A stretch of 64,000 nucleotides of DNA, taken from an uncultured Prevotellaceae bacterium (lineage in GTDB: Bacteria > Bacteroidota > Bacteroidia > Bacteroidales > Bacteroidaceae). Positions 26,500 to 35,813 of this stretch are shown in pieces (position 1 is the stretch's first letter; every line of letters begins with the position of its first letter). Both the position numbers and the translations under genes were made by a program. The notes under the pieces are model-generated. The model was given only the letters and a program-made list of their open reading frames with translations, searched no databases and was not told the DNA's origin. The stretch spans positions 62,001 through 126,000 of the forward strand of contig OMWC01000011.1 in assembly GCA_900314655.1 (NCBI GenBank). The letters run 5' to 3'.

Positions 26500-27222
26500 A
26501 TGTGGTTAATCAATTCACCGATTGGTAGAAAAGTGGTAATGTCGCTCACCGGCATCTGCCTCATTCTCTTCCTCACGTTCCATGCATGCATGAACGTGGT
26601 AGCCCTTTTCTCAGGAAAGGCCTACAACATGATTTGTGAACTGCTGGGTGCTAACTGGTATGCCGTTGTGGCTACCATGGGATTGGCATTCCTGGCCCTG
26701 TGTCACATTTTCTTCGCATTCTGGCTGACAGCTCAGAACCGCAAGGCTCGCGGCAGCGAGCGCTATGCTGTTACCGAGCGCCGCCCGGAAGTTTCATGGG
26801 CTTCTCAGAACATGCTGGTGCTCGGCATCATCATTCTGCTGGGTCTGCTGCTCCACCTGTTCAACTTCTGGTACAACATGATGTTTGCCGAGTTGGTGGG
26901 TATGGAAGGTCTGACTCACGGACCTGCCGACGGTTTTGCCTGGATCAAGGAAACCTTCTCTCAGCCCGTTTACGTGGTGCTCTATGTCATCTGGATTGTG
27001 GCTATCTGGTTCCATCTCTCTCACGGTTTCTGGAGTGCCATGCAGACGCTCGGCGTCAATGGCAAGATCTGGTTCAACCGCTGGAAGATGATCGGTCTCA
27101 TCTACGTGACCATCCTGATGGCTCTGTTCCTCATCGTGGTGCTGGCATTTGCTTTCGGCCTGGCTCCCTCGCTTTGCTGCGATGGCGGTTCATGTTGTGA
27201 AGCCGCTGCCGCCTGTTGCTAA
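26500..27222 (+). CDS. sdhC: Succinate dehydrogenase/fumarate reductase cytochrome b subunit
   Basis: Protein of 240 residues with five membrane helices, the diheme type of Bacteroidetes and epsilonproteobacteria. Candidate heme His residues sit in ILFLTFHACMN, LALCHIFFA, LLLHLFNFW and WFHLSHGFWSAMQ. It anchors the enzyme and links it to menaquinone. The C-terminus is an unusual tail, CCDGGSCCEAAAACC, with six Cys in 15 residues. First gene of the CAB operon. Confidence 0.93.
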   Translation: MWLINSPIGRKVVMSLTGICLILFLTFHACMNVVALFSGKAYNMICELLGANWYAVVATMGLAFLALCHIFFAFWLTAQNRKARGSERYAVTERRPEVSWASQNMLVLGIIILLGLLLHLFNFWYNMMFAELVGMEGLTHGPADGFAWIKETFSQPVYVVLYVIWIVAIWFHLSHGFWSAMQTLGVNGKIWFNRWKMIGLIYVTILMALFLIVVLAFAFGLAPSLCCDGGSCCEAAAACC

Positions 27223-27253
27223 ATTAGTTCTTTAACTTTTAAATTCTGGAAAT

Positions 27254-29236
<1,983 letters not shown>

Positions 29237-29241
29237 GCATT

Positions 29242-29997
29242 ATGGCAAAGAATATATCATTCACACTGAAATATTGGCGTCAGAACGGTCCCCGCGAGAA
29301 GGGCCACTTCGACGTACGCGAGATGCACGACATCCCCGACGACACCTCATTCCTGGAGATGCTCGACATTCTCAACGAGGAACTCATCAACGAAGGTCAG
29401 GAGCCTTTCGTCTTCGACCACGACTGCCGCGAGGGTATCTGCGGTATGTGCTCGCTCTATATCAACGGTCATCCCCACGGACCTGCCACCGGAGCAACCA
29501 CCTGCCAGCTCTACATGCGTCGCTTCAACGACGGCGACGTCATCACCGTGGAGCCTTGGCGCTCAGCTGCCTTCCCCGTGATTAAGGACTGCATGGTCAA
29601 TCGTAACGCCTTCGACCAGATTATCGCTGCCGGTGGTTACAACACCATCCGCACCGGTCAGGCTCAGGATGCCAATGCCATCCTGATTCCGAAGGAGAAT
29701 GCCGACGAGGCCATGGACGCTGCCAGCTGCATCGGTTGCGGTTGCTGCGTGGCCGCTTGTAAGAACGGCTCTGCCATGCTCTTCGTCAGCTCGAAGGTCA
29801 GCCAGTTGGCACTGCTTCCCCAAGGCCGTCCTGAGGCTGCCAAGCGTGCCAAGAACATGGTGATGAAGATGGAAGAACTCGGTTTCGGTAACTGCACCAA
29901 CACCCGCGCCTGCGAGGCAGAGTGCCCGAAGAACGAGTCCATCTCAAATATCGCCCGCCTGAACCGCGAGTTCATCAAGGCCAAGCTGAACGACTAA
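29242..29997 (+). CDS. sdhB: Fumarate reductase/succinate dehydrogenase iron-sulfur subunit
   Basis: Protein of 251 residues. A plant-type [2Fe-2S] motif (CREGICGMC then a distant TCQLYM), a [4Fe-4S] motif ([15 protein letters not shown]) and a third cluster ([15 protein letters not shown]) are all present. It carries electrons between the flavoprotein and the cytochrome b subunit. Begins 5 bp after sdhA; a strong terminator follows. Confidence 0.97.
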   Translation: MAKNISFTLKYWRQNGPREKGHFDVREMHDIPDDTSFLEMLDILNEELINEGQEPFVFDHDCREGICGMCSLYINGHPHGPATGATTCQLYMRRFNDGDVITVEPWRSAAFPVIKDCMVNRNAFDQIIAAGGYNTIRTGQAQDANAILIPKENADEAMDAASCIGCGCCVAACKNGSAMLFVSSKVSQLALLPQGRPEAAKRAKNMVMKMEELGFGNCTNTRACEAECPKNESISNIARLNREFIKAKLND

Positions 29998-30019
29998 TCG
30001 TCACCAAGCCTTAATATAA

Positions 30020-30048
30020 AATAGGTGAGCCCCGCGGGCTCACCTATT
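30020..30048 (+). terminator. Terminator of the fumarate reductase operon
   Basis: A 13-bp perfect stem, AATAGGTGAGCCC and its complement, with a CGC loop, followed by ATTTTATTT. Confidence 0.9.
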
Positions 30049-30064
30049 ATTTTATTTCCAGATA

Positions 30065-30098
30065 TTCCAGAATTTCCGGATAATCCGGAAATTCCGCC
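30065..30098. repeat. 9-bp repeats forming a palindrome
   Basis: TTCCAGAAT, TTCCGGATA, ATCCGGAAA and TTCCGCCT. Within it 30070-30094 is a perfect 12-bp inverted repeat with a 1-nt centre (GAATTTCCGGAT). It lies at the 3' end of the four-helix-bundle gene and belongs to the same 9-bp family as the polA insertion. Confidence 0.7.
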
Positions 30099-30791
30099 TC
30101 AATCCTCTATCCCTGCAGCTCTCAGCCTTGCTTTCAGTCGGATTATCTCCTCCTGAAGCGTTTCTATCGCTTTAGCTTGCCGCTCGATAATCTGCCTTTG
30201 CGTTTCCCTTTGATCGAGGCGGGCGGCTGTCATCCGTTCGCGGATACCCCCTTCCGTGGTAAACTCGCGGTCTTTCCGCTCTATATATTTCGTCATAGCC
30301 TTATCTACCTGATGACACAAGCAGATGGCCATATTCGCAAGTTCCTCATCGTTCATCTTTGGCAGCATCTCGCGGTAGTCTTCATACTTGTTATGATACT
30401 TGCAGAACTCATGCATACGCTCAAATCGCGGGTTCTTTGTCGCATACCATTCGCTCAGTCTTTTCCTCTTCAGATAGTCCTGATAGTCTTCCATCAGTTC
30501 CTTGTTGCTGCCGCGGGCAATGCCCAATAGTTTCAATTCCGTTTCCGTAGAGGTCTGCCCATCGCTGCTGCCTTCGGCAATATTCTGTTTGGTGCTTCGT
30601 GCCGCCTGCACCATCTGGTCAACCGTTCGGTCGCCGTATTGTGGCAGATAGCGCTTACAGAACTCCTGAGTCAGTTGATAGAGCACATCGCTCCGCTGAT
30701 AGAACCGGAGTTCTGTATAGACCACCGCTTTATGCAGCACGCTTGCCGTTCCGTCTTCGTAATGGTTTACTGTAATCTTTTTGCTGTCCAT
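30099..30791 (-). CDS. Four-helix-bundle protein with coiled-coil suffix
   Basis: Protein of 230 residues. Residues about 15-110 match the four-helix-bundle/S23-like fold (LRFYQRSDVLYQLTQEFCKR, QMVQAARSTKQNIAEGSS). A longer C-terminal part ends in a heptad coiled coil (RQIIERQAKAIETLQEEIIR). Bacteroidales proteins with this extra suffix are known only as conserved hypotheticals. The start is placed at MDSKKITVNHYEDG (30791). A second, shorter relative lies at 8830-9210. Confidence 0.8.
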   Translation of the reverse strand: MDSKKITVNHYEDGTASVLHKAVVYTELRFYQRSDVLYQLTQEFCKRYLPQYGDRTVDQMVQAARSTKQNIAEGSSDGQTSTETELKLLGIARGSNKELMEDYQDYLKRKRLSEWYATKNPRFERMHEFCKYHNKYEDYREMLPKMNDEELANMAICLCHQVDKAMTKYIERKDREFTTEGGIRERMTAARLDQRETQRQIIERQAKAIETLQEEIIRLKARLRAAGIED

Positions 30792-30992
30792 TCCATGCAA
30801 TCGTTTATTCTCCCACAAAAATACCCACAATCCTGCAAAATTCCAAATTTCATCGGGGAAATGTCCTGTTCTTCAAAAACTTTTGCTAAAAAAGAGGGGA
30901 GTTCAGAGGTTTACAGGGGTGATTCCAGTAATCCAATTTATCGTTAACGTCTGTTATAAACGCGTCTGTTTTGTTAATAAATTATAAGAAAT

Positions 30993-31000
30993 GGGGGGGG
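30993..31000 (+). repeat. G8 homopolymer tract
   Basis: Eight consecutive G in the AT-rich gap upstream of the BspA-like gene, about 35 bp before its promoter box. Such tracts can slip and change promoter spacing. Apart from this tract, the promoter box and the hairpin, I see nothing in the gap 30792-31188. Confidence 0.6.
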
Positions 31001-31034
31001 TAAACCGGAAGGGTGCTTTTTGTCGAATTATTTG

Positions 31035-31042
31035 TAATTTTG
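31035..31042 (+). promoter_or_regulatory. TAATTTTG promoter box for the BspA-like gene
   Basis: TAnnTTTG match with a leader of about 145 nt before the ATG. The complementary sequence CTACAAAATTA recurs at 31091-31101, forming an inverted repeat with the box. Confidence 0.55.
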
Positions 31043-31115
31043 TAGATTAAAGTTAAAAAACTATTTAATATAACAGGCAATAATAACATTCTACAAAATT
31101 ATAATTCAGCAACTT

Positions 31116-31137
31116 GCGCGATAAGTCATTATCGCGC
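31116..31137 (+). promoter_or_regulatory. Leader hairpin of the BspA-like gene
   Basis: GCGCGATAA, GTCA loop, TTATCGCGC: a perfect 9-bp stem 51 nt before the start codon. No T-run follows, so a stability or translation-control element is more likely than a terminator. Confidence 0.5.
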
Positions 31138-31188
31138 GCATAATATAATTAGGTACGAGCAAAATATACTATTAATAGTTTTATTTTT

Positions 31189-32361
31189 ATGAAAACAAAT
31201 GTATTAATGAAGGCCCGAAGGGCCACAGTGAAATCATTTGCATCGCTCAAGGCATGGTTGCTGCTATGCCTCGTGATGCTGTGTGCCGCAGGAGTGAGGG
31301 CGCAGACGCCCTACGCCATCTGGTGCGAGGGCAACTCGACGCTCTACTTCACCAACAGCAATGTAACGTTTGCCGCAGGCGAGCCCTTCTACGACCAGAC
31401 CATCACGCGGGTGTGGTATGGCGACGCAGTGACGAACATAGGCGACGGCGAGTCACCGCAATGGTCAGCAACGGTCGCAGAGACCTGTACGAAGGTGGTG
31501 TTCTACGAGAATTTCAGCGAAGTCAAGCCGACAAACCTGAACAACTGGTTCCGCGGCATGAAGAACCTGACCGAGATTGAAGGCCTGCAATATCTGAACA
31601 CCAGCGAAGCAACTAACATGAGAAGGATGTTTGAGGACTGCCAGAGCCTGACAAGCCTTGACCTGAGTAGTTTTGACACCCAAAAAGTCACAAGCATGCA
31701 TAGCATGTTCGCTTATTGCAGCGGTCTGACAAGTCTTGACCTGAGTAGTTTCGACACAAAAGAAGTTACTGTTATGTCACTCATGTTCCGTAGTTGCGAC
31801 AATCTGACGAGCCTGGATTTGAGTAACTTCAATACGGCCAAAGTAACCAATATGACCAGTATGTTCCAAGGCTGTAGCAGCCTGGAAAGTCTTGATTTGA
31901 ACGATTTCAAAACAGATGCTCTCGAAGCCATGAACTTTATGTTTAGTGACTGCCAGCACTTGAAGACTATCTATTGTAACAACGATTGGGATACGAGCAA
32001 AGTTCCTGAAGACTTTAAAGATAAAGTGTTCTCTAATTGCACCAACCTCGTCGGAGGATATGGCACAGCATACGCAGATAGTCATGTAGGCTACGAGTAT
32101 GCCCGTGTAGATTGCGAGGGGACTCCCGGCTACTTCACTCAAAAGGCCTATGCTCTTTGGCTCGAGAATAATTCTCTCGTCTTCACCTGCATGAATGATA
32201 AGTTTTCTGAAGACGGCACAAAATACGACGGCCAGACCATTACGAACGTCTGGAGTGGCGACGATGTGACAAACTACGGCGACCAGCCACAATGGAACAT
32301 ATTTGAAGTTGGTATCAACTGTACGAAAGTGGTATTCGACCAGAGTCGCAAGATTATATAA
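31189..32361 (+). CDS. BspA-type leucine-rich repeat surface protein, 5' part (frameshifted)
   Basis: Encodes 390 residues before a premature TAA. A signal peptide (LKAWLLLCLVMLCAAGVRA) is followed by DUF285/BspA repeats of about 25 residues, such as NMRRMFEDCQSLTSLDLSSF. Then a second copy of the N-terminal module begins (AYALWLENNSLVFTCMNDKF, compared with the first copy at residues 44-58). The frame is lost within that second module: the repeat pattern resumes in the +1 frame at about 32340-32365. Family members are secreted adhesins binding host matrix or other bacteria. Confidence 0.8.
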   Translation: MKTNVLMKARRATVKSFASLKAWLLLCLVMLCAAGVRAQTPYAIWCEGNSTLYFTNSNVTFAAGEPFYDQTITRVWYGDAVTNIGDGESPQWSATVAETCTKVVFYENFSEVKPTNLNNWFRGMKNLTEIEGLQYLNTSEATNMRRMFEDCQSLTSLDLSSFDTQKVTSMHSMFAYCSGLTSLDLSSFDTKEVTVMSLMFRSCDNLTSLDLSNFNTAKVTNMTSMFQGCSSLESLDLNDFKTDALEAMNFMFSDCQHLKTIYCNNDWDTSKVPEDFKDKVFSNCTNLVGGYGTAYADSHVGYEYARVDCEGTPGYFTQKAYALWLENNSLVFTCMNDKFSEDGTKYDGQTITNVWSGDDVTNYGDQPQWNIFEVGINCTKVVFDQSRKII

Positions 32362-33742
32362 CCCTGCGCTTCAATTCGTGGGATTGGAAAATCTCAACAC
32401 CAGCGAAGTCACAGACATGAGTATGATGTTTGAGGACTGCCAGAGACTGACAAGCCTTGACCTGAGTAGTTTTGACACCCAAAAAGTCACGACCATGAAA
32501 GGTATGTTTAAAGATTGTCTTGCTTTGACAACTATCGACTTGAGCAGTTTCAACACTGAGAATGTTACCGACATGAGCCAGATGTTCTATTATTGCGATG
32601 ACCTGCCGAGCCTTGACTTGAGCCATTTCAACACTCAAAAAGTCACGGATATGGCAGAAATGTTCTATGGCTGTTGGGTTCTGACCGATCTTGACTTAGG
32701 TAGTTTCAACACGGAGAATGTTACCTCAATGTATTATATGTTCTGCGAATGCAGAGTTCTGGCAAACCTTAACGTGAGCAGTTTCAATACCGAGAATGTA
32801 ACAGATATGACGTATATGTTCTCTAGTTGTTATAAATTGCCTAGTCTTGATTTAAGCCACTTCGACACTGGCAAGGTCACCAGTATGCTTTGTATGTTCT
32901 TTGCCAGCAATAATCTGACTAGCCTTGATTTGAGCAACTTCAAGACAGACAAAGTAGAAAACATGAATTCTATGTTCTCAGGTTGTAAAAATCTGAAGAC
33001 CATCTATTGCGACAACGACTGGAACACAGAGAATGTGACAGATGCCGGAAGTATGTTCTCTGGCTGCACAAGCCTTGTCGGATGCAACGGAACGGCATAC
33101 GATGAAGGTCATATTGATAAAGAGTATGCCCGCATCGACCGTGAGGGAACTCCTGGCTACTTCACAAGTAGCGCAATGGTGGGTACGCTCTATATGGACT
33201 ATCCTGTGAATATTCCCGAAGCCGACTATTTCGATGCCTACTATGTGAAGTCTGTTAACAGCGAAGGCACGCTCTACCTGAAGAAGGTGAAAGATGTGAT
33301 TCCTGCCAACACAGGTGTCATTATCTTCGGTAACGAAGGTACCTACAAGATGATGCAGAACTCCAAAGAAGTGCCTGCCATTAACGACAACCTGCTCTGC
33401 GGTGTGACTAAGGCGACCAGCGTAGCCAGTCTGAAAGCACAACATGGCAAGGACATCTATGTGCTGAGCCGCGGCAAAGACTCGTACATCAACTTCCTCA
33501 AGGCAGGCAGCGGTGTGAAGAATATTCCTGCCAACCGTGCCTATCTGCCATACTCCAGCGCGAGCGGCGCCAAGGAACTGAGCATCGTGTTTGACGAGGA
33601 AGGCAGCGAAGCAACGGGCATCGATAATGTGGCAACGGAAAAAGCAGAGCGCATGGGCGTATATAACCTCTCCGGTCAGCGCGTAGCCAAGCCGCAGCAC
33701 GGCATCTACATCGTGAACGGAAAAAAGGTCTTTATTCCCTAA
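32303..33742 (+). CDS. BspA-type leucine-rich repeat protein, 3' part (frameshifted)
   Basis: Encodes 479 residues in the frame +1 relative to the 5' part, overlapping it by 59 bp. It has about eight further DUF285 repeats (NTSEVTDMSMMFEDCQ, NTENVTDMTYMFSSC) and ends in a sorting-like tail, GVYNLSGQRVAKPQHGIYIV then NGKKVFIP, common at the C-termini of secreted Prevotella proteins. It has no signal peptide, so it would be exported only if joined to the 5' part. A disrupted single gene (31189-33742) is the simplest reading; a sequencing error is possible. Confidence 0.75.
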   Translation: MKLVSTVRKWYSTRVARLYNPALQFVGLENLNTSEVTDMSMMFEDCQRLTSLDLSSFDTQKVTTMKGMFKDCLALTTIDLSSFNTENVTDMSQMFYYCDDLPSLDLSHFNTQKVTDMAEMFYGCWVLTDLDLGSFNTENVTSMYYMFCECRVLANLNVSSFNTENVTDMTYMFSSCYKLPSLDLSHFDTGKVTSMLCMFFASNNLTSLDLSNFKTDKVENMNSMFSGCKNLKTIYCDNDWNTENVTDAGSMFSGCTSLVGCNGTAYDEGHIDKEYARIDREGTPGYFTSSAMVGTLYMDYPVNIPEADYFDAYYVKSVNSEGTLYLKKVKDVIPANTGVIIFGNEGTYKMMQNSKEVPAINDNLLCGVTKATSVASLKAQHGKDIYVLSRGKDSYINFLKAGSGVKNIPANRAYLPYSSASGAKELSIVFDEEGSEATGIDNVATEKAERMGVYNLSGQRVAKPQHGIYIVNGKKVFIP

Positions 33743-33761
33743 AATCCAACGATAAGAAGAT

Positions 33762-33953
33762 ATGGACAAAAGACAATATCAAACGCCCGAAGTAAAGGTA
33801 GTGGTACCCCCAGACCTGATGCTGAGCATCGTTGACGAATCGGCAACCGAAGTGCTCTCGAAGCAGGCCGAATTCGTGGATGAAGAAACGGAGAAAGACG
33901 AAACCAGCATCCCTTACCACATCAATAGTATCTGGGATGACGAAGAAGAATAA
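33762..33953 (+). CDS. Short acidic protein after the BspA-like gene
   Basis: 63 residues, 19 bp after the BspA-like stop. The start MDKRQYQTPEVKVVVPPDLM resembles a class of very small Bacteroidales proteins (Lys/Arg, Tyr, x-x-P-E-V) of unknown role. The C-terminal half is acidic (EETEKDE, DDEEE). No signal peptide and no Cys. Its own terminator follows, so it is probably co-transcribed with the BspA-like gene. Confidence 0.6.
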   Translation: MDKRQYQTPEVKVVVPPDLMLSIVDESATEVLSKQAEFVDEETEKDETSIPYHINSIWDDEEE

Positions 33954-33976
33954 GTTTTCTCTGAAATACAGATAGC

Positions 33977-34018
33977 AAATCCCCCCGGCAGTCCTTTGTG
34001 GCGGTCGGGGGGATTTTT
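33977..34018 (+). terminator. Terminator after the BspA-like gene and small gene
   Basis: AAATCCCCCCG and its complement CGGGGGGATTT form the stem, with inner partial pairing and an 18-nt loop. TTTTT follows. Confidence 0.85.
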
Positions 34019-34022
34019 GCGT

Positions 34023-34408
34023 TTAAGGGTGCACGGGTGCCACATCGCCTTTGTATAAAGGGCTGGCACCCTCTTCGGAAGGGTGTCACGGGTGCCACAA
34101 GGGTGCCACAAAAAAGGGAGACCAACTGGAGACCCACCCCAACCCTCCCTGTTTAGGGAGGGAGTTTGTCATTGGGGTAAGGTTTTCGTTAGCGTTGATA
34201 AATTCTCTAGAGAATTTTCTGCAAAGTATCATCAGAAGCCATGCAAAACATCATCGGAAGCGAGAAATTCTCTAGAGAAAATAGAGACCCACCCTATCCC
34301 TCCCTGTATAGGGAGGGAATGCTTGTTATTGAGAGGCACCCGTGACACCCTTTCGGAGAGGGTGCCAGCCCTTTATACAAAGGCGATGTGGCACCCGTGC
34401 ACCCTTAA
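34023..34408. repeat. Long inverted-repeat element (74-bp arms)
   Basis: Arms at 34023-34096 and 34335-34408 are complementary at 72 of 74 positions and begin TTAAGGGTGCACGGGTGCC. The 238-bp interior holds two AGACCCACC plus CCCTCCCT/AGGGAGGG palindromes, the 16-bp palindrome AATTCTCTAGAGAATT with a near copy at 34265-34280, and two 22-bp units related to the array at 11034. No open frame of coding quality. It fills the gap between the small acidic gene and tcdA and resembles a MITE. Confidence 0.85.
34217..34262. repeat. 22-bp units (GATG family), reverse orientation
   Basis: On the minus strand: CTTCCGATGATGTTTTGC then CTTCTGATGATACTTTGC, 22 bp apart. They share GATGATGTTTTGC with the array at 11034-11253. 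Confidence 0.7.
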
Positions 34409-34454
34409 ATCGAAAATTTCGCGCGCACGCGCGAGGATGTTTTTCCGCGAATTA

Positions 34455-34486
34455 TTTGGTAATCTTGTTATTTTTGTATAGTTTTG
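34455..34486 (+). promoter_or_regulatory. tcdA promoter (TTTG, 20 bp, TAGTTTTG)
   Basis: TTTG at 34455-34458 and TAGTTTTG at 34479-34486 with a 20-bp spacer; the ATG is 61 bp downstream. Confidence 0.65.
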
Positions 34487-34547
34487 CAACTGAACGTATA
34501 TGAACTGACAGTGAAATGCGGGATGTACGAAATGATAAAACGACAAA

Positions 34548-35309
34548 ATGATCAACGAACAGGATATATTGAAAAGGGCGCGACGGCTCATGGGCGATGA
34601 GGCCATGGAGCGGATAGCAAAGGCCAGGGTAATTCTCTTTGGCGTGGGAGGCGTGGGCTCTTGGTGCGCGGAGAGTCTGGTGCGCACAGGCATCCGACGG
34701 CTGACCATCGTGGATAGTGACCGCGTGGCCCCGTCGAACATCAACCGCCAGCTGATGGCCACGACGGAGACCGTGGGGCGCGTGAAGGTGGAGGCATTGA
34801 AGGAGCGGCTACTCACGATTAATCCATACGCTGAAATCACGGCCATTGAGAAAATCTTCACGGAGGCGACGGCCAGCGAATTTCAGTTGGAGGAATACGA
34901 TTTCGTGATTGATGCCATCGACTCGCTGAGCGACAAGATGCTGCTGATAGAAATGGCTTGCCGCACGCGAGCCAAGCTGTTCTCGTCGATGGGTGCGGCG
35001 CTGAAGATGGACCCCACGAGGATTCAGGTGGCAGAGTTCTGGAAAGTGAAGGGCGACCCTTTGGCCCGCGCCCTTCGCAACAAGTTCAAACGGGCAAAGC
35101 GGTTCCCGGCGAAGAAGTTCCAATGTGTATTCTCCGACGAACTGCTGACGAACAAAGGTGCGGATGACGGTTCGGAATCCTTATTGTTTAATAAGGTACA
35201 GGTGAACGGTTCCATCGCCCACATCACGGCTATCTTTGGCTTTACGTTGGCGGGGTTGGTGATTAAGGATTTGAGCATTCCGGACAAAGACCCTTCAGCA
35301 CATAGTTGA
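34548..35309 (+). CDS. tcdA: tRNA threonylcarbamoyladenosine dehydratase
   Basis: Protein of 253 residues in the ThiF/E1-like family. ATP-binding VILFGVGGVGSWCAESLVRTG is at residue 28 on, then DSDRVAPSNINRQ and the second GxG-type region with DFVIDAIDSLSDK. The TcdA-type R-x-x-F block KFKRAKRFPAKKFQCVFSDE supports tcdA (csdL) over ThiF or MoeB. It dehydrates t6A37 to the cyclic form. Its last 47 bp overlap the 3' end of the convergent Fur gene. Confidence 0.93.
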   Translation: MINEQDILKRARRLMGDEAMERIAKARVILFGVGGVGSWCAESLVRTGIRRLTIVDSDRVAPSNINRQLMATTETVGRVKVEALKERLLTINPYAEITAIEKIFTEATASEFQLEEYDFVIDAIDSLSDKMLLIEMACRTRAKLFSSMGAALKMDPTRIQVAEFWKVKGDPLARALRNKFKRAKRFPAKKFQCVFSDELLTNKGADDGSESLLFNKVQVNGSIAHITAIFGFTLAGLVIKDLSIPDKDPSAHS

Positions 35310-35685
35310 CACTCTCCAGACGGAAACCGTCGGGGAGCAGTACGGTCGGCACATGAATCTGCTTCAGGCAGAAAGTGCGATGACAACGGGTGCAATAGAA
35401 ATGGGTGTGCTCCTCTTCGTCGTCATCGTCTTCGCAGTCATGGTGGCTGATGTTGTATTTCAATGCCCCGCTGCCGTCATCTACGGCATGGATGAGTCCG
35501 TGGAGGAGGAACAGGGTAAGCGTTCGGGAAATGGTGCTTTTATCTACGGTGGGCAACAGCTGCTCCAGCCGTGGCAACGACAACATCTCATCGCCACGGT
35601 GCAACTGCTCCAGAATGAGCAGTCGTGTGGCGGTTGGTTTGATGTCGTGATGCTCCAGATCGTGGAGGAAGGATTGTTCGTACAT
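35263..35685 (-). CDS. Fur-family transcriptional regulator
   Basis: Protein of 140 residues. Winged helix: IKPTATRLLILEQL and LPTVDKSTISRTLTLF. Metal sites: HTHFYCTRCHRTFCL and the C-terminal CPEC. An unusual acidic run, DCEDDDDEEE, precedes the HTH motif. Zinc- or iron-type cannot be told. The start at 35685 (MYEQSFLHDLEHHD) is chosen; extending upstream would translate a 7-bp repeat tract. Convergent overlap with tcdA at the 3' end. Confidence 0.88.
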   Translation of the reverse strand: MYEQSFLHDLEHHDIKPTATRLLILEQLHRGDEMLSLPRLEQLLPTVDKSTISRTLTLFLLHGLIHAVDDGSGALKYNISHHDCEDDDDEEEHTHFYCTRCHRTFCLKQIHVPTVLLPDGFRLESVNYVLKGLCPECSNP

Positions 35686-35691
35686 GATGTC

Positions 35692-35726
35692 GAGTTTAGA
35701 GTTTAGAGTGTAGAGTTGAGAGTTAT
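35692..35726. repeat. 7-bp tandem repeat (GAGTTTA), left arm
   Basis: GAGTTTA twice, GAGTGTA, GAGTTGA, GAGTTAT. Together with the tract at 35780-35807 it forms a long imperfect inverted repeat around a 53-bp centre. Confidence 0.85.
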
Positions 35727-35779
35727 GATTACTGCTGGAGGCAGATTTCTGCATAGATTCGGGCGTGCCCGGAAATCAT

Positions 35780-35807
35780 AACTCTAAACTCTACACTCTC
35801 AATTCTA
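35780..35807. repeat. 7-bp tandem repeat (AACTCTA), right arm
   Basis: AACTCTA twice, CACTCTC, AATTCTA, complementary to the tract at 35692. It ends 6 bp before the stop of the zinc alcohol dehydrogenase gene, so transcripts from either side could fold into a hairpin. Confidence 0.8.
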
Positions 35808-35813
35808 CATTAA

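Noticed and set aside
32303..32361. Programmed ribosomal frameshift joining the BspA-like halves
   Set aside because: No slippery heptamer, stop-codon context or downstream pseudoknot-like structure was evident; mutation or sequencing error is simpler.
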